A DNA stretch of 56,187 nucleotides from Streptomyces jeddahensis (GTDB lineage: Bacteria > Actinomycetota > Actinomycetes > Streptomycetales > Streptomycetaceae): assembly GCF_001642995.1 (NCBI RefSeq), contig NZ_LOHS01000034.1, positions 1-56,187 of the forward strand, given 5' to 3'. Below the pieces are notes generated by a model. It was not told the DNA's origin and did no database searches. It saw nothing but the letters and a program-made list of their open reading frames with translations. The translations under genes were made by a program, and so were the position numbers. Below are positions 26,591 to 34,107 of this stretch, in pieces; within the stretch, counting starts at the first letter, position 1, and each line of letters opens with the position of its first letter.

Positions 26591-27793
26591 TCAAGCATGG
26601 TTGAGGTCAATGGGTGTGGTTGAGGTCGATGGGCGTGCTGCGGGTGTGCTGCCGCGTCCTGCCGCGAGGGCCAGCGTGGCCGCCGTGATCGCGCTGTTGA
26701 AGGAGACCTCGGAGAGCACGCCGGGCGCGGCGACCTGGTCGCCGGCGAGGTAGACGCCGTCGCCTCGGTCCACTGCGGGCCGGTCGCGCCAGGTGGTGCC
26801 GGGCCGGTCGACCGCTCCCGTACGGCCGTGTGCGACGGACTCGCGGCGCCAGACGGCGCGTTCGCGCCAGCCGGGGAAGCCCAGATCGAGCAGGCGCTCG
26901 GCGCGTGCAACGCCGTCGGCCTTCGACTCGGCCGGCGAGATGGGGATCTGCCCCTGGATGAGCTGCTGTCCGTGCGGGGCGAGGGTGCGGTCCTGCGCGG
27001 TGAACCGTTCGATCCAGCCCGGCGCGTCGAGGTCGGAGACGGCGAAGGCGTCGCCGCGGCGGGTGCGTACGGCCAGGTCGATGAGGGTGGTGCGGCCGCT
27101 GTCCCAGGTGAGCGAGGGGTCGCCGATGAGCCTGCGGGCGGCGTCGAGGGACGTCGCGACGATGACGGGCGTGTCGGTGGGGAGCGTGTCGACGCGGGCC
27201 AGCGTCTCCATCCGTACGCCCAGGTTCCACGCGCGGGCGGCCATCCGGTCGATGACGTTCGCCCAGCCGCCGCGTGGGTAGTGCGCCTCGGGCGGCAGCT
27301 TGGCGGCGCGGCGCAGCCGCTCGTGCACGAAGGCGGCCGAGAGCGAGCCGGGGTCGTGGTGGAAGAGCGCGACGGCCGTGTAGTTGGCGGCCGCACGGGC
27401 GCCCGCCTCGCCGACGTGCGCTGTGGCCCAGGTGAGGAAGTCGGTGTCCACGGGCGTGTGTTCGGGCTTGCGGCGCCCGAGCTTGAGGAGCGCCAGAGGC
27501 GGTACGCGGCGGAGGGCGCCGTCGAGGTGCAGGCGCAGCCGGGAGCCTTCGAGGAGCGGGACCGGGGCGAGCGGGCCGATGAGGTCGCGCTGTGTGAGCC
27601 AGGTCCAGTGGGGGCCGCCGCTGTAGAGGGCGTGCGGGCCCTCGTTCGTCCGGTACGGTCCCTCGGCGGTGCGGGCGCGGCCGCCGAGGGTGTGGTGCGC
27701 CTCGTACAGGGTCACCTTGGCGCCTGCCTCGGCGGCGGTGATGGCCGCGGTGAGTCCGGCGAAGCCGCCGCCGACGACGGTGATGCGGTGCAT
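26591..27793 (-). CDS. NAD(P)/FAD-dependent oxidoreductase (protoporphyrinogen oxidase/phytoene desaturase-like)
   Basis: 400 residues. Starts directly with the dinucleotide motif MHRITVVGGGFAGLTAAITAAEAGAKVTLYEAHHTLGGRAR, and ends with the FAD motif DGVYLAGDQVAAPGVLSEVSFNSAITAA. The middle (HYPRGGWANVIDRMAARAWNLGVRM) fits the amine oxidase/PPOX/phytoene desaturase superfamily. Substrate unknown; no carotenoid or haem genes adjoin. The 3' end contains a 19-bp tandem duplication (26599-26636). The start is well placed after an AGAGGGGA site. Confidence 0.88.
   Translation of the reverse strand: MHRITVVGGGFAGLTAAITAAEAGAKVTLYEAHHTLGGRARTAEGPYRTNEGPHALYSGGPHWTWLTQRDLIGPLAPVPLLEGSRLRLHLDGALRRVPPLALLKLGRRKPEHTPVDTDFLTWATAHVGEAGARAAANYTAVALFHHDPGSLSAAFVHERLRRAAKLPPEAHYPRGGWANVIDRMAARAWNLGVRMETLARVDTLPTDTPVIVATSLDAARRLIGDPSLTWDSGRTTLIDLAVRTRRGDAFAVSDLDAPGWIERFTAQDRTLAPHGQQLIQGQIPISPAESKADGVARAERLLDLGFPGWRERAVWRRESVAHGRTGAVDRPGTTWRDRPAVDRGDGVYLAGDQVAAPGVLSEVSFNSAITAATLALAAGRGSTPAARPSTSTTPIDLNHA
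26599..26636. repeat. 19-bp tandem duplication at the 3' end of the oxidoreductase gene
   Basis: GGTTGAGGTCAATGGGTGT is followed directly by a copy with two changes. It lies inside the last codons of the gene. Confidence 0.75.
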
Positions 27794-27935
27794 GGCTGGG
27801 GTCCCCTCTGTTCCGGTGGGCGTTGCCGTCTCCTCTGAGGACTGGTCGAGGGGCCGCAGATGTGACATCCGGCCCGAAGCTGTCAGATCCGGTGTGCGGG
27901 CGCGGCGTCGGCCGTTGTCAGTGGCGGGGTGCAGC

Positions 27936-28667
27936 ATGGGGGCCATGGCGCGGAAAGCGGTGACGAAGGCGGGGGTGGGCCCGGTGGCGAATGCGGTGAA
28001 GGCAGTGGTGAAGAGGGCGCGGAGGCCCGAGGTGCGGCTGCCGCCGCTCGTCCCGCACGCGGGCGGCGAGCTCGAGCCGGACGGGGACTACGACGGCGTG
28101 GAGTTCCGCGAGCTGGACCTCGCGGGCCAGGACGGTGGCGGTGCCCGGTTCCTGGACTGCGCGCTGACCGGCTGCGGACTGGACGAGACGCGGCTGCACC
28201 GCGCGCGTTTCATCGACGCCGTCCTGTCGGGCATACGGGGAGTGGGCACCGATCTCGCGGAGGCGACGCTGCGGGATGTGGAGGTCACGGACGCTCGGCT
28301 GGGCGGTGTGCAGCTGCACGGGAGCGTGCTGGAGAGGGTGCTCGTCCGCGGCGGGAAGATCGACTATCTGAATCTGCGGAAGGCGCGCCTGAAGGACGTC
28401 GTCTTCGAGGGATGCGTGCTGGTCGAGCCGGACTTCGGCGGGGCGCGGCTGGAGCGGGTCGAGTTCAGGGACTGCGCGCTGAAGGGAGCGGATTTCAACG
28501 CGGCGACGATGACCGACGTCGATCTGCGGTCGGCGGCGGAGCTGGACATCGCGCGGGGCGTCGACCGCCTGGCGGGGGCGGTCATCAGCCCGACCCAACT
28601 GCTCGACCTGGCACCGGCGTTCGCGGCGCAGATCGGGGTGAGGGTGGTGGCGCCCGGCGACGAGTAA
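27936..28667 (+). CDS. Pentapeptide-repeat protein
   Basis: 243 residues. From about residue 55 the protein is a run of five-residue units with central Leu/Phe (FRELDLAGQD, FLDCALTGCG, RARFIDAVLSG, LRDVEVTDARLGGVQL, LKDVVFEGCVL, VEFRDCALKGADFNAATMTDVDLRSA), which forms a right-handed quadrilateral beta-helix. The first 40 residues are basic. Some family members protect gyrase, but nothing here shows that. Two ATGs, 27936 and 27945, are possible; GGCGGGG lies 6 nt before the first. Divergent from the FAD oxidoreductase. Confidence 0.85.
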   Translation: MGAMARKAVTKAGVGPVANAVKAVVKRARRPEVRLPPLVPHAGGELEPDGDYDGVEFRELDLAGQDGGGARFLDCALTGCGLDETRLHRARFIDAVLSGIRGVGTDLAEATLRDVEVTDARLGGVQLHGSVLERVLVRGGKIDYLNLRKARLKDVVFEGCVLVEPDFGGARLERVEFRDCALKGADFNAATMTDVDLRSAAELDIARGVDRLAGAVISPTQLLDLAPAFAAQIGVRVVAPGDE

Positions 28668-28870
28668 CTCCGCCGCTGCGGGCAATCGTGCCGCTGGGGC
28701 GATGGGGGTACCTCCCATGCCCTTAAGGCAATGGGGGAGGGTGGGCGCAGCGGCAACCCCGACGGCGGGTAACGCCTTGGTCTCGGGCGCGGGCGAGCCG
28801 ACCAAGGTGCTGACCGGGTTCGGCGGCGGCGAGCCGCACGGTGCAGCCGCCGCGGATGCGTCCGCAGCCT

Positions 28871-29368
28871 TCAGACGCGGGGAAAGCGCGCCTGGAGCGT
28901 CCAGATCGCGGGGTTCTCCGCCAGGTCCTCGTGCATGTCCGTCAGATCGGCGATCAGGTCGTGCAGGAAGTCGCGGGCCTCCCGGCGCAGTTCGGAGTGC
29001 GAGAACGTCAGGGGCGGCTCGTCGCCCGGCATCCAGTCGGCCTCGATGTCGACCCAGCCGAAGCGGCGCTCGAAGAGCATGCGGTCGGTCGACTCGGTGA
29101 AGTCGAGCTCGGCGTACTGCGGCCTGGCGGCGCGGCTGCCGGCCGGATCGCGGTCGAGCTGCTCGGTGATGTCGCAGAGTGCCCAGGCGAAGTCGAGCAC
29201 CGGCACCCATCCCCAGGCTGTGGACAGCTCCCGGTCCGTCTCCGTGTCGGCGAGGTAGACGTCGCCGCAGAAGAGGTCGTGGCGCAGGGAGTGGACGTCC
29301 GCGCGGCGGTAGTCCGTCTGCGGGGGGTCGGGGAAGCGGTTGGAGAGGGCGTAGCCGATGTCGAGCAC
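28871..29368 (-). CDS. Conserved hypothetical protein
   Basis: 165 residues, acidic and soluble, no membrane segment. I recognise no catalytic motif. Distinctive parts are the acidic/aromatic DLFCGDVYLADTETDRELS, VPVLDFAWALCDITEQL and FRWVDIEADWMPGDEPPLTFSH-like segments, and a C-terminal helical region rich in Asp and Leu. The sequence is balanced and looks like a real Streptomyces-conserved protein. The GTG start VLDIGYALSNRF follows the natural frame. It is divergent from the M1 peptidase gene. Confidence 0.7.
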   Translation of the reverse strand: MLDIGYALSNRFPDPPQTDYRRADVHSLRHDLFCGDVYLADTETDRELSTAWGWVPVLDFAWALCDITEQLDRDPAGSRAARPQYAELDFTESTDRMLFERRFGWVDIEADWMPGDEPPLTFSHSELRREARDFLHDLIADLTDMHEDLAENPAIWTLQARFPRV

Positions 29369-29570
29369 GAGGCGATGGTGTCATGGGCGGTGCGGGCGGA
29401 CGCCTTCGGAGGCCCTGACCTGCAGACCTTCGGAGTCCTGGCTGCAGAAATGTCACAGCAACCTGCAGAAATGTCACCGCACACGCGTGGGCGCCCGCCG
29501 CCTTCGCAGCACGCGGGCCGCCACTCGGACAAATGCCGCCTGCAGGCGCAAAGTCCCATACGATCACCAG

Positions 29571-31115
29571 GTGGAACGTCGTCGTCTGGCTCGTCTGGCT
29601 CGTCTGGCTCGTATGGCGAACGCGGCCGTGCCCGCGGTCGCCGCCGTCGCCCTCGCCCTGAGCGCCTGCAGCCTGAGCGCCTGCAGCCCTGGCGTCGAGC
29701 GCACCGCGGGCGCTGCAGGCCTGCACGACCCGTACTTCCCGAAGATGGGCAACGGCGGCTACGACGTCACCCACTACGACCTGAAGATCGACTACGATCC
29801 CGCATCCCGTCGGCTCACCGGCGAGACCGAGATCACGGCACGCGCCACACAGGCTCTCAGCGCGTTCAACCTCGACCTGAGAGGGCTGAGCGTCGAGGCC
29901 GTCACCGTCGACGGCACCGACGCCCGCGTCGACCGCGCCGGCCAGGAGCTGACCGTCCGGCCGCCCGGCACGCTCGCCGAAGGCGACACGTTCCGTACCG
30001 TCGTCCGCTACTCCGGCATCCCGGGGACCATCACCGACCCGGACGGATCCCGCGAGGGCTGGCTGCCCACCGCGGACGGCGCACTGGCGCTGGGCGAGCC
30101 GACGGGCTCCATGGCGTGGTTCCCCGGCAACCACCACCCCTCCGACAAGGCGGCGTACGACGTGCAGGTCACCGTCCCCGAGGGCCTACAGGCCGTGTCC
30201 AACGGCGAGTTGAGGCGCGAGCAGACGCAGAACGGCCGGACCACCTTCACCTGGCACACCCCCGAGCCGATGGCGAGCTATGTGGCGACGGTCGCCATCG
30301 GCACATTCGACATGAATCGGTACGAGACGAAGGCGGACGGCGACGGCGAGAACGGCGAGAACGGCAAGAGCGGCAAGGGGCTGCCCGTCCTCACCGCCGT
30401 CGACCCGGCCCAGGCCGACCAGAGCGAGAAGCCCCTCGACGAGATCCCCGACGTCCTCGCTTGGGCGGAGGAGAACTTCGGTCCCTACCCCTTCTCCACG
30501 TCGGGAGCGATCATCGAGCGGCCCGGTGACGCGGACTACGCCCTGGAGACCGCGACCCGTCCGGTCTTCCCCGGCGCGCCCGAGACGGACCTCCTCGTCC
30601 ACGAGGTGGCGCACGAATGGTTCGGGAACTCGGTGACACCGAAGTCCTGGCAGGACATGTGGCTGAACGAGGGCTTCGCGACCTACGCCGAGTGGCTGTG
30701 GCAGGAGGACCACGGCGGCGACAGCGCTCAGCAGACCTTCGACGCGCTGTACCGGGGCGGCCACGGCGATGCCGCGCCCGAGAACGATGCGGAGGAGGGG
30801 ACGGAGGACAAGACCGAGGACCAGGCAGAGACCGAGGCCATCTGGTCCTTCGCGCCTGCCGATCCGCCGAGCGCCGCAGAGATCTCCGACGTCACGGTCT
30901 ATCTGCGCGGCGCCATGGTCCTCCACAAGATCCGTCAGACGGTGGGCGACGACACCTTCCACGACATCCTCAAGGGCTGGACGGTCGCACACCGCCACGG
31001 CAACGCGAACACCGCGGACTTCACGGCGTACGTGGAGAAGAAGGCGCCCGGCAAGGACTTCACCGGGATCTGGGACGACTGGCTGTACGGGAAGGGAAAG
31101 CCGGACCACGCGTGA
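29571..31115 (+). CDS. M1-family zinc metallopeptidase, predicted lipoprotein
   Basis: 514 residues. Catalytic zinc site HEVAHEWFGN with the third ligand in WLNEGFATYAE, 18 residues on, and the aminopeptidase-N beta-sandwich before it (YDVTHYDLKIDYDP). The exopeptidase GxMEN motif is replaced by DYALETATRPVF, as in other bacterial M1 members. The signal peptide (VERRRLARLARLARMANAAVPAVAAVALALSAC) ends in a lipobox that is duplicated: Cys33 and Cys38 each follow LSA. GTG start with TACGAT 6 nt before it (leaderless). It probably trims peptides at the cell surface. Confidence 0.92.
   Translation: MERRRLARLARLARMANAAVPAVAAVALALSACSLSACSPGVERTAGAAGLHDPYFPKMGNGGYDVTHYDLKIDYDPASRRLTGETEITARATQALSAFNLDLRGLSVEAVTVDGTDARVDRAGQELTVRPPGTLAEGDTFRTVVRYSGIPGTITDPDGSREGWLPTADGALALGEPTGSMAWFPGNHHPSDKAAYDVQVTVPEGLQAVSNGELRREQTQNGRTTFTWHTPEPMASYVATVAIGTFDMNRYETKADGDGENGENGKSGKGLPVLTAVDPAQADQSEKPLDEIPDVLAWAEENFGPYPFSTSGAIIERPGDADYALETATRPVFPGAPETDLLVHEVAHEWFGNSVTPKSWQDMWLNEGFATYAEWLWQEDHGGDSAQQTFDALYRGGHGDAAPENDAEEGTEDKTEDQAETEAIWSFAPADPPSAAEISDVTVYLRGAMVLHKIRQTVGDDTFHDILKGWTVAHRHGNANTADFTAYVEKKAPGKDFTGIWDDWLYGKGKPDHA
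29657..29686. repeat. 15-bp tandem duplication of the lipobox codons
   Basis: CCTGAGCGCCTGCAG occurs twice in a row, adding five residues (SLSAC) and a second lipobox to the M1 peptidase. A 9-bp CTGGCTCGT repeat also lies just upstream in the signal peptide. Confidence 0.85.
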
Positions 31116-31145
31116 GCCGGCTCGACGCGCGGCGTGGCCTCTGCG

Positions 31146-31664
31146 TCACAGCGTCTTGCGCAGCACCGCGCAGGGGCGGCCCAGTTGCAGGTCCTTACGG
31201 CGGCCGATGACGTCGTATCCGAGTGCCGTCCAGAAGCGGAGCCCGTTGGGATTGCTGTCGAGTACCGCGAGGCGCACAGCGGCGCGGCCGGCCTGCCGAA
31301 AGCGGTCTTCCACGAGTGCCGCGAGCCGGCGCCCGTAACCCCTGCGGTGCCGGCGGGCGTCCACCATCAGCAGACCGATCCAGGGATCTGGGTCGGCCGG
31401 GTCGGGGTGGTGCGCAAGCGTGATGGCGAGCCCGACGAGCCGGCCGTCGCTGCGGGCGAGCAGGACCTCGGCGTCGGGATGCGCCATCTCCTCGGCCAGC
31501 GCGGCTGCCACCTGTTCGGGCCGGATGTCGTCCGGATCGGGGAAGTCGCCGCTGAGCGCGAAGAACTCCCGGTTGGACGCGTAGAGCCCGGCGAGCTCGG
31601 TGAGGAGCTCGCCGGGCTCTACGGGCATGCCCTGGCCGGCCGGCGCGAGAGGTTCGAGGATCAT
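31146..31664 (-). CDS. GNAT acetyltransferase
   Basis: 172 residues. The acetyl-CoA loop is GLLMVDARRHRRGYGRRLAALVE, followed by AVRLAVLDSNPNGLRFWTALGYDVIGRRKDL. The N-terminal part (LYASNREFFALSGDFPDPDDI) fits the large Rim-like/YkkB-type group; substrate unknown. I place the start at 31664 rather than a GTG six codons upstream because TAGCCT lies 7 nt before this ATG, the same arrangement as the other GNAT gene in the window; a -10 box there would leave the GTG untranscribed. Confidence 0.85.
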   Translation of the reverse strand: MILEPLAPAGQGMPVEPGELLTELAGLYASNREFFALSGDFPDPDDIRPEQVAAALAEEMAHPDAEVLLARSDGRLVGLAITLAHHPDPADPDPWIGLLMVDARRHRRGYGRRLAALVEDRFRQAGRAAVRLAVLDSNPNGLRFWTALGYDVIGRRKDLQLGRPCAVLRKTL

Positions 31665-31741
31665 GCGGCGCAGGCTAACCACCCACGCCCCTCGGACCTC
31701 TCACGGGATCGGGCACCTCCAACAGGAGGCCGGCCGGAAGG

Positions 31742-31791
31742 CCGGTCCCAGGCGTGAAGGCCGGCCTCACCGGTCCCAGGCGTGAAGGCCG
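31742..31791. repeat. Direct repeat downstream of terD
   Basis: CCGGTCCCAGGCGTGAAGGC plus two bases occurs at 31742 and again 28 bp on. GGCCGG/CCGGCC elements can also pair, so it may act as the terD terminator. Confidence 0.6.
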
Positions 31792-31794
31792 ATG

Positions 31795-32370
31795 TCAGAC
31801 GTTGACACCGAAGTCCTGGGCGATGCCCACCAGGCCCGAGGCATAGCCCTGGCCGACCGCGCGGAACTTCCACTCGGCGCCGTTGCGGTACAGCTCGCCG
31901 AAGACCATCGCCGTCTCCGTGGCCGCGTCCTCGCTCAGGTCGTAGCGGGCGATCTCGGTGCCGCCGGCCTGGTTGATGATGCGGATGTAGGCGTTGCGGA
32001 CCTGGCCGAAGTTCTGGCTGCGGGACTCGGCGTCGTAGATGGAGACCGGGAAGACGACCTTGTCGATGTCGGCCGGCAGGGCGGCCAGGTTGACGTTGAT
32101 GGCCTCGTCGTCGCCCGCGCCCTCGCCCGTGCGGTTGTCGCCGGTGTGGACGATGGTCTGGTCCGGCGTCTGCTTGTTGTTGAAGAAGACGAAGTGGGCG
32201 TCCGAGTAGACCTTGCCCTGCTGGTTCACCGCGATCGCCGACGCGTCCAGGTCGAAGTCGGTGCCGGTGGTGCTCCGGACGTCCCAGCCGAGGCCCACCG
32301 TGACGGCGGTCAGGCCCGGTGCCTCCTTGGTCAGCGAGACGTTGCCGCCCTTGGACAGGCTTACAGCCAT
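31795..32370 (-). CDS. terD: TerD-family calcium-binding stress protein
   Basis: 191 residues, one complete TerD domain. [75 protein letters not shown] (Ca-binding loop) and [22 protein letters not shown] are the family landmarks. TerD proteins bind calcium and accompany tellurite and cell-envelope stress responses; in Streptomyces they affect development. A solitary terD without terZABC is common in this genus. Ribosome site AGGAAGGG 9 nt upstream. Confidence 0.95.
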   Translation of the reverse strand: MAVSLSKGGNVSLTKEAPGLTAVTVGLGWDVRSTTGTDFDLDASAIAVNQQGKVYSDAHFVFFNNKQTPDQTIVHTGDNRTGEGAGDDEAINVNLAALPADIDKVVFPVSIYDAESRSQNFGQVRNAYIRIINQAGGTEIARYDLSEDAATETAMVFGELYRNGAEWKFRAVGQGYASGLVGIAQDFGVNV

Positions 32371-32574
32371 GGGAAGTCCCTTCCTGGTTCTGTTCGTTTC
32401 GTTCCGCATGCGGGCTTCGTACTGGGGACGAAGCTACCGTCACCCCTATGAACGTCGCGGGAGGACCAGGAGGTTCCAGCTCTCTTTACTTTCTTTACCG
32501 AAGCCCTCGGGTGGCCTAGCGGGCCTCGGAAAAACGGGTGACGGCAGGCGGATGCGCGCGGGACCATGGAACTC

Positions 32575-33003
32575 ATGTCCGGTCCCTATCCCATCCGTGG
32601 TTCGGTCCTCCTGCCCGAGGCCGAGCTGATGTGGCGTTTCTCGCGGTCGTCCGGGCCGGGCGGGCAGCACGTCAACACCAGTGACTCCCAGGTGGAACTG
32701 CGCTTCGACCTGGCCGGGACGGAGTCCCTGCCGCCCGTGTGGAAGCAGCGGGCCCTGGAGCGGCTGGCCGGCCGCCTCGTCGACGGGGTCGTCTCCGTAC
32801 GCGCCTCGGAGCACCGTTCGCAGTGGCGCAACCGGGAGGCCGCGGCCGTGCGCCTCGCCTCGCTGCTCGCGGAGGCGACGGCTCCGCCGCCCAAGCCGCG
32901 GCGGCCCACCCGTATCCCCCGCGGGATCAACGAGCGGCGGCTCAGGGAGAAGAAGCGCCGCGGCGAGACCAAGCAGGGACGCTCCGGACGCGGCTGGACT
33001 TAG
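32575..33003 (+). CDS. arfB: Alternative ribosome-rescue peptidyl-tRNA hydrolase ArfB (YaeJ)
   Basis: 142 residues. The release-factor-like domain has the catalytic GGQ in FSRSSGPGGQHVNTSDSQVELRFD, and the C-terminus is a basic tail (NERRLREKKRRGETKQGRSGRG) that enters the empty mRNA channel. It frees ribosomes stalled on truncated mRNA. The start MSGPYPIRG is chosen from the conserved family beginning; an ATG three codons upstream (32566) is possible. Confidence 0.92.
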   Translation: MSGPYPIRGSVLLPEAELMWRFSRSSGPGGQHVNTSDSQVELRFDLAGTESLPPVWKQRALERLAGRLVDGVVSVRASEHRSQWRNREAAAVRLASLLAEATAPPPKPRRPTRIPRGINERRLREKKRRGETKQGRSGRGWT

Positions 33004-33052
33004 CAGACGGCCGGGCCGCAGCGGCAAGCCGCAGAGACAAGCGGGCGCGCCG

Positions 33053-33691
33053 TCACCCCAACTGCCGGTACCGCCCGCGGAAATACGTCAACGGCCCCCC
33101 GTCCGCGCTCGGCACCGTCGCCGTCAGGACGCGGCCGATGACCAGCGTGTGATCGCCCGCGGAAACGCGCTGTTCCGTGCGGCACTCGAGGGTGGCGAGC
33201 GCCCCGCCCACCAGCAGGGCGCCGGACGCCTCACCGCGTACGTACGGAATGTCCTCGAACAGCAGGCGGTCGCTGACGCGGCCCTTCATGGCGAAGCGGC
33301 CCGCGATGTGGCGCTGGCTCTCGGAGAGGATCGAGACCGCCCACAGCGGCTGTTCGGCGAGCAGGTCGTCCATACGGGAGCCCTCGCGCAGGCTGATCAG
33401 GACCAGGGGCGGGTCCAGGGACACCGACATGAAGGCCGTCGCGGTCATGCCGACGTCGTCGCCGCGGGGCCCCTCCGGGTCGAGCGCCGGTTCGTGCGCG
33501 GTCACCAGCACCACACCCGAGGCCAGCCGGGACATGGCAGCGCGGAACTCGTCCTCACTCACCCCCTCAGCATGCCCGCCGCCGTGAGCCAGGTGCGGGA
33601 CGGGCGGGACGGGCGGGGCGGAGGGCGTAGCGGGTGCCTCGGGGGCCGGGGGTACAGGCGCCGCGGAGGGGAGGGAGGGTGTGTTCAGCAC
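33053..33691 (-). CDS. Flavin reductase family protein (FMN-binding split barrel)
   Basis: 212 residues. The domain begins at FRAAMSRLASGVVLVTA and continues with GMTATAFMSVSLDPPLVLISL, RFAMKGRVSDRLLF and a C-terminal GPLTYFRGRYRQL, as in HpaC/ActVB-type reductases that deliver FMNH2 to monooxygenases. The first 45 residues are P/A-rich and outside the domain. GTG 33691 has no ribosome site, but TAGCGT lies 8 nt upstream, so the message could be leaderless; GTG 33562 would give 169 residues. The GTG sits inside a 19-bp palindrome. Confidence 0.82.
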   Translation of the reverse strand: MLNTPSLPSAAPVPPAPEAPATPSAPPVPPVPHLAHGGGHAEGVSEDEFRAAMSRLASGVVLVTAHEPALDPEGPRGDDVGMTATAFMSVSLDPPLVLISLREGSRMDDLLAEQPLWAVSILSESQRHIAGRFAMKGRVSDRLLFEDIPYVRGEASGALLVGGALATLECRTEQRVSAGDHTLVIGRVLTATVPSADGGPLTYFRGRYRQLG

Positions 33692-33701
33692 AGTGCTGAA
33701 C
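33683..33701. promoter_or_regulatory. 19-bp palindrome GTTCAGCAC-A-GTGCTGAAC at the flavin reductase start
   Basis: Perfect 9-bp arms around one base. It covers the predicted transcription and translation start of the reductase gene and abuts its -10 box, a typical repressor position. Confidence 0.65.
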
Positions 33702-33801
33702 GCTAACCGCGGGCCACGCCGCCCACATCGGACCAGGGTCGCAACCGGGGACTAGGGCCGAAGGCCGACACCCGGCGGCTGATCGCGCCCGTTCGCAGCA
33801 G

Positions 33802-33865
33802 CCGCCCAGCCGCCCAGCCGCCCAGCCGTCCAGCCGTCCAGCCGCCCAGCCGCCCAGCCGCCGTG
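33802..33865. repeat. 8-bp minisatellite (CCGCCCAG)
   Basis: About seven to eight units of CCGCCCAG, some CCGTCCAG, in the upstream region of cdgB. Non-coding; candidate for copy-number variation. Confidence 0.85.
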
Positions 33866-33961
33866 CCCGTCCAGCCGCCCCGCCCCTCGCGATTTGCGTT
33901 CAATAACACTACACCGCGCCTCACGTCGAGCGCGACGCGCTGTCGTCATTGGTCTCCACCT

Positions 33962-33981
33962 CCTGTGACTTGAGTCACAGG
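33962..33981. promoter_or_regulatory. BldD-like operator upstream of cdgB
   Basis: CCTGTGAC-TTGA-GTCACAGG, a perfect 8-bp inverted repeat containing GTGA and TCAC half-sites as in BldD targets. It is about 127 bp upstream of cdgB, and cdgB of S. coelicolor is a known BldD target. Confidence 0.6.
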
Positions 33982-34107
33982 AGCCATATTTTGTTGACCC
34001 TGTGTACCGAGTGGACAGCTCGCTGTGATTCAGTGGCGGAGGGACGCTGCACAAAGTACGCCGATGACATTTCTGGAGTTGCTGTCGAGGTCTCGGGGAG
34101 AGCGAGC

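Larger units (their letters stand above)
33702..34107. other. 406-bp region between the flavin reductase and cdgB
   Basis: Contains an 8-bp minisatellite (33802-33865), an AT-richer segment, and the inverted repeat at 33962-33981. No gene is seen; ORFs here are repeat translations. Confidence 0.6.

Noticed and set aside
33802..33865. Possible CRISPR array
   Set aside because: The units are 8 bp with no unique spacers; it is a minisatellite. No cas genes in the window.
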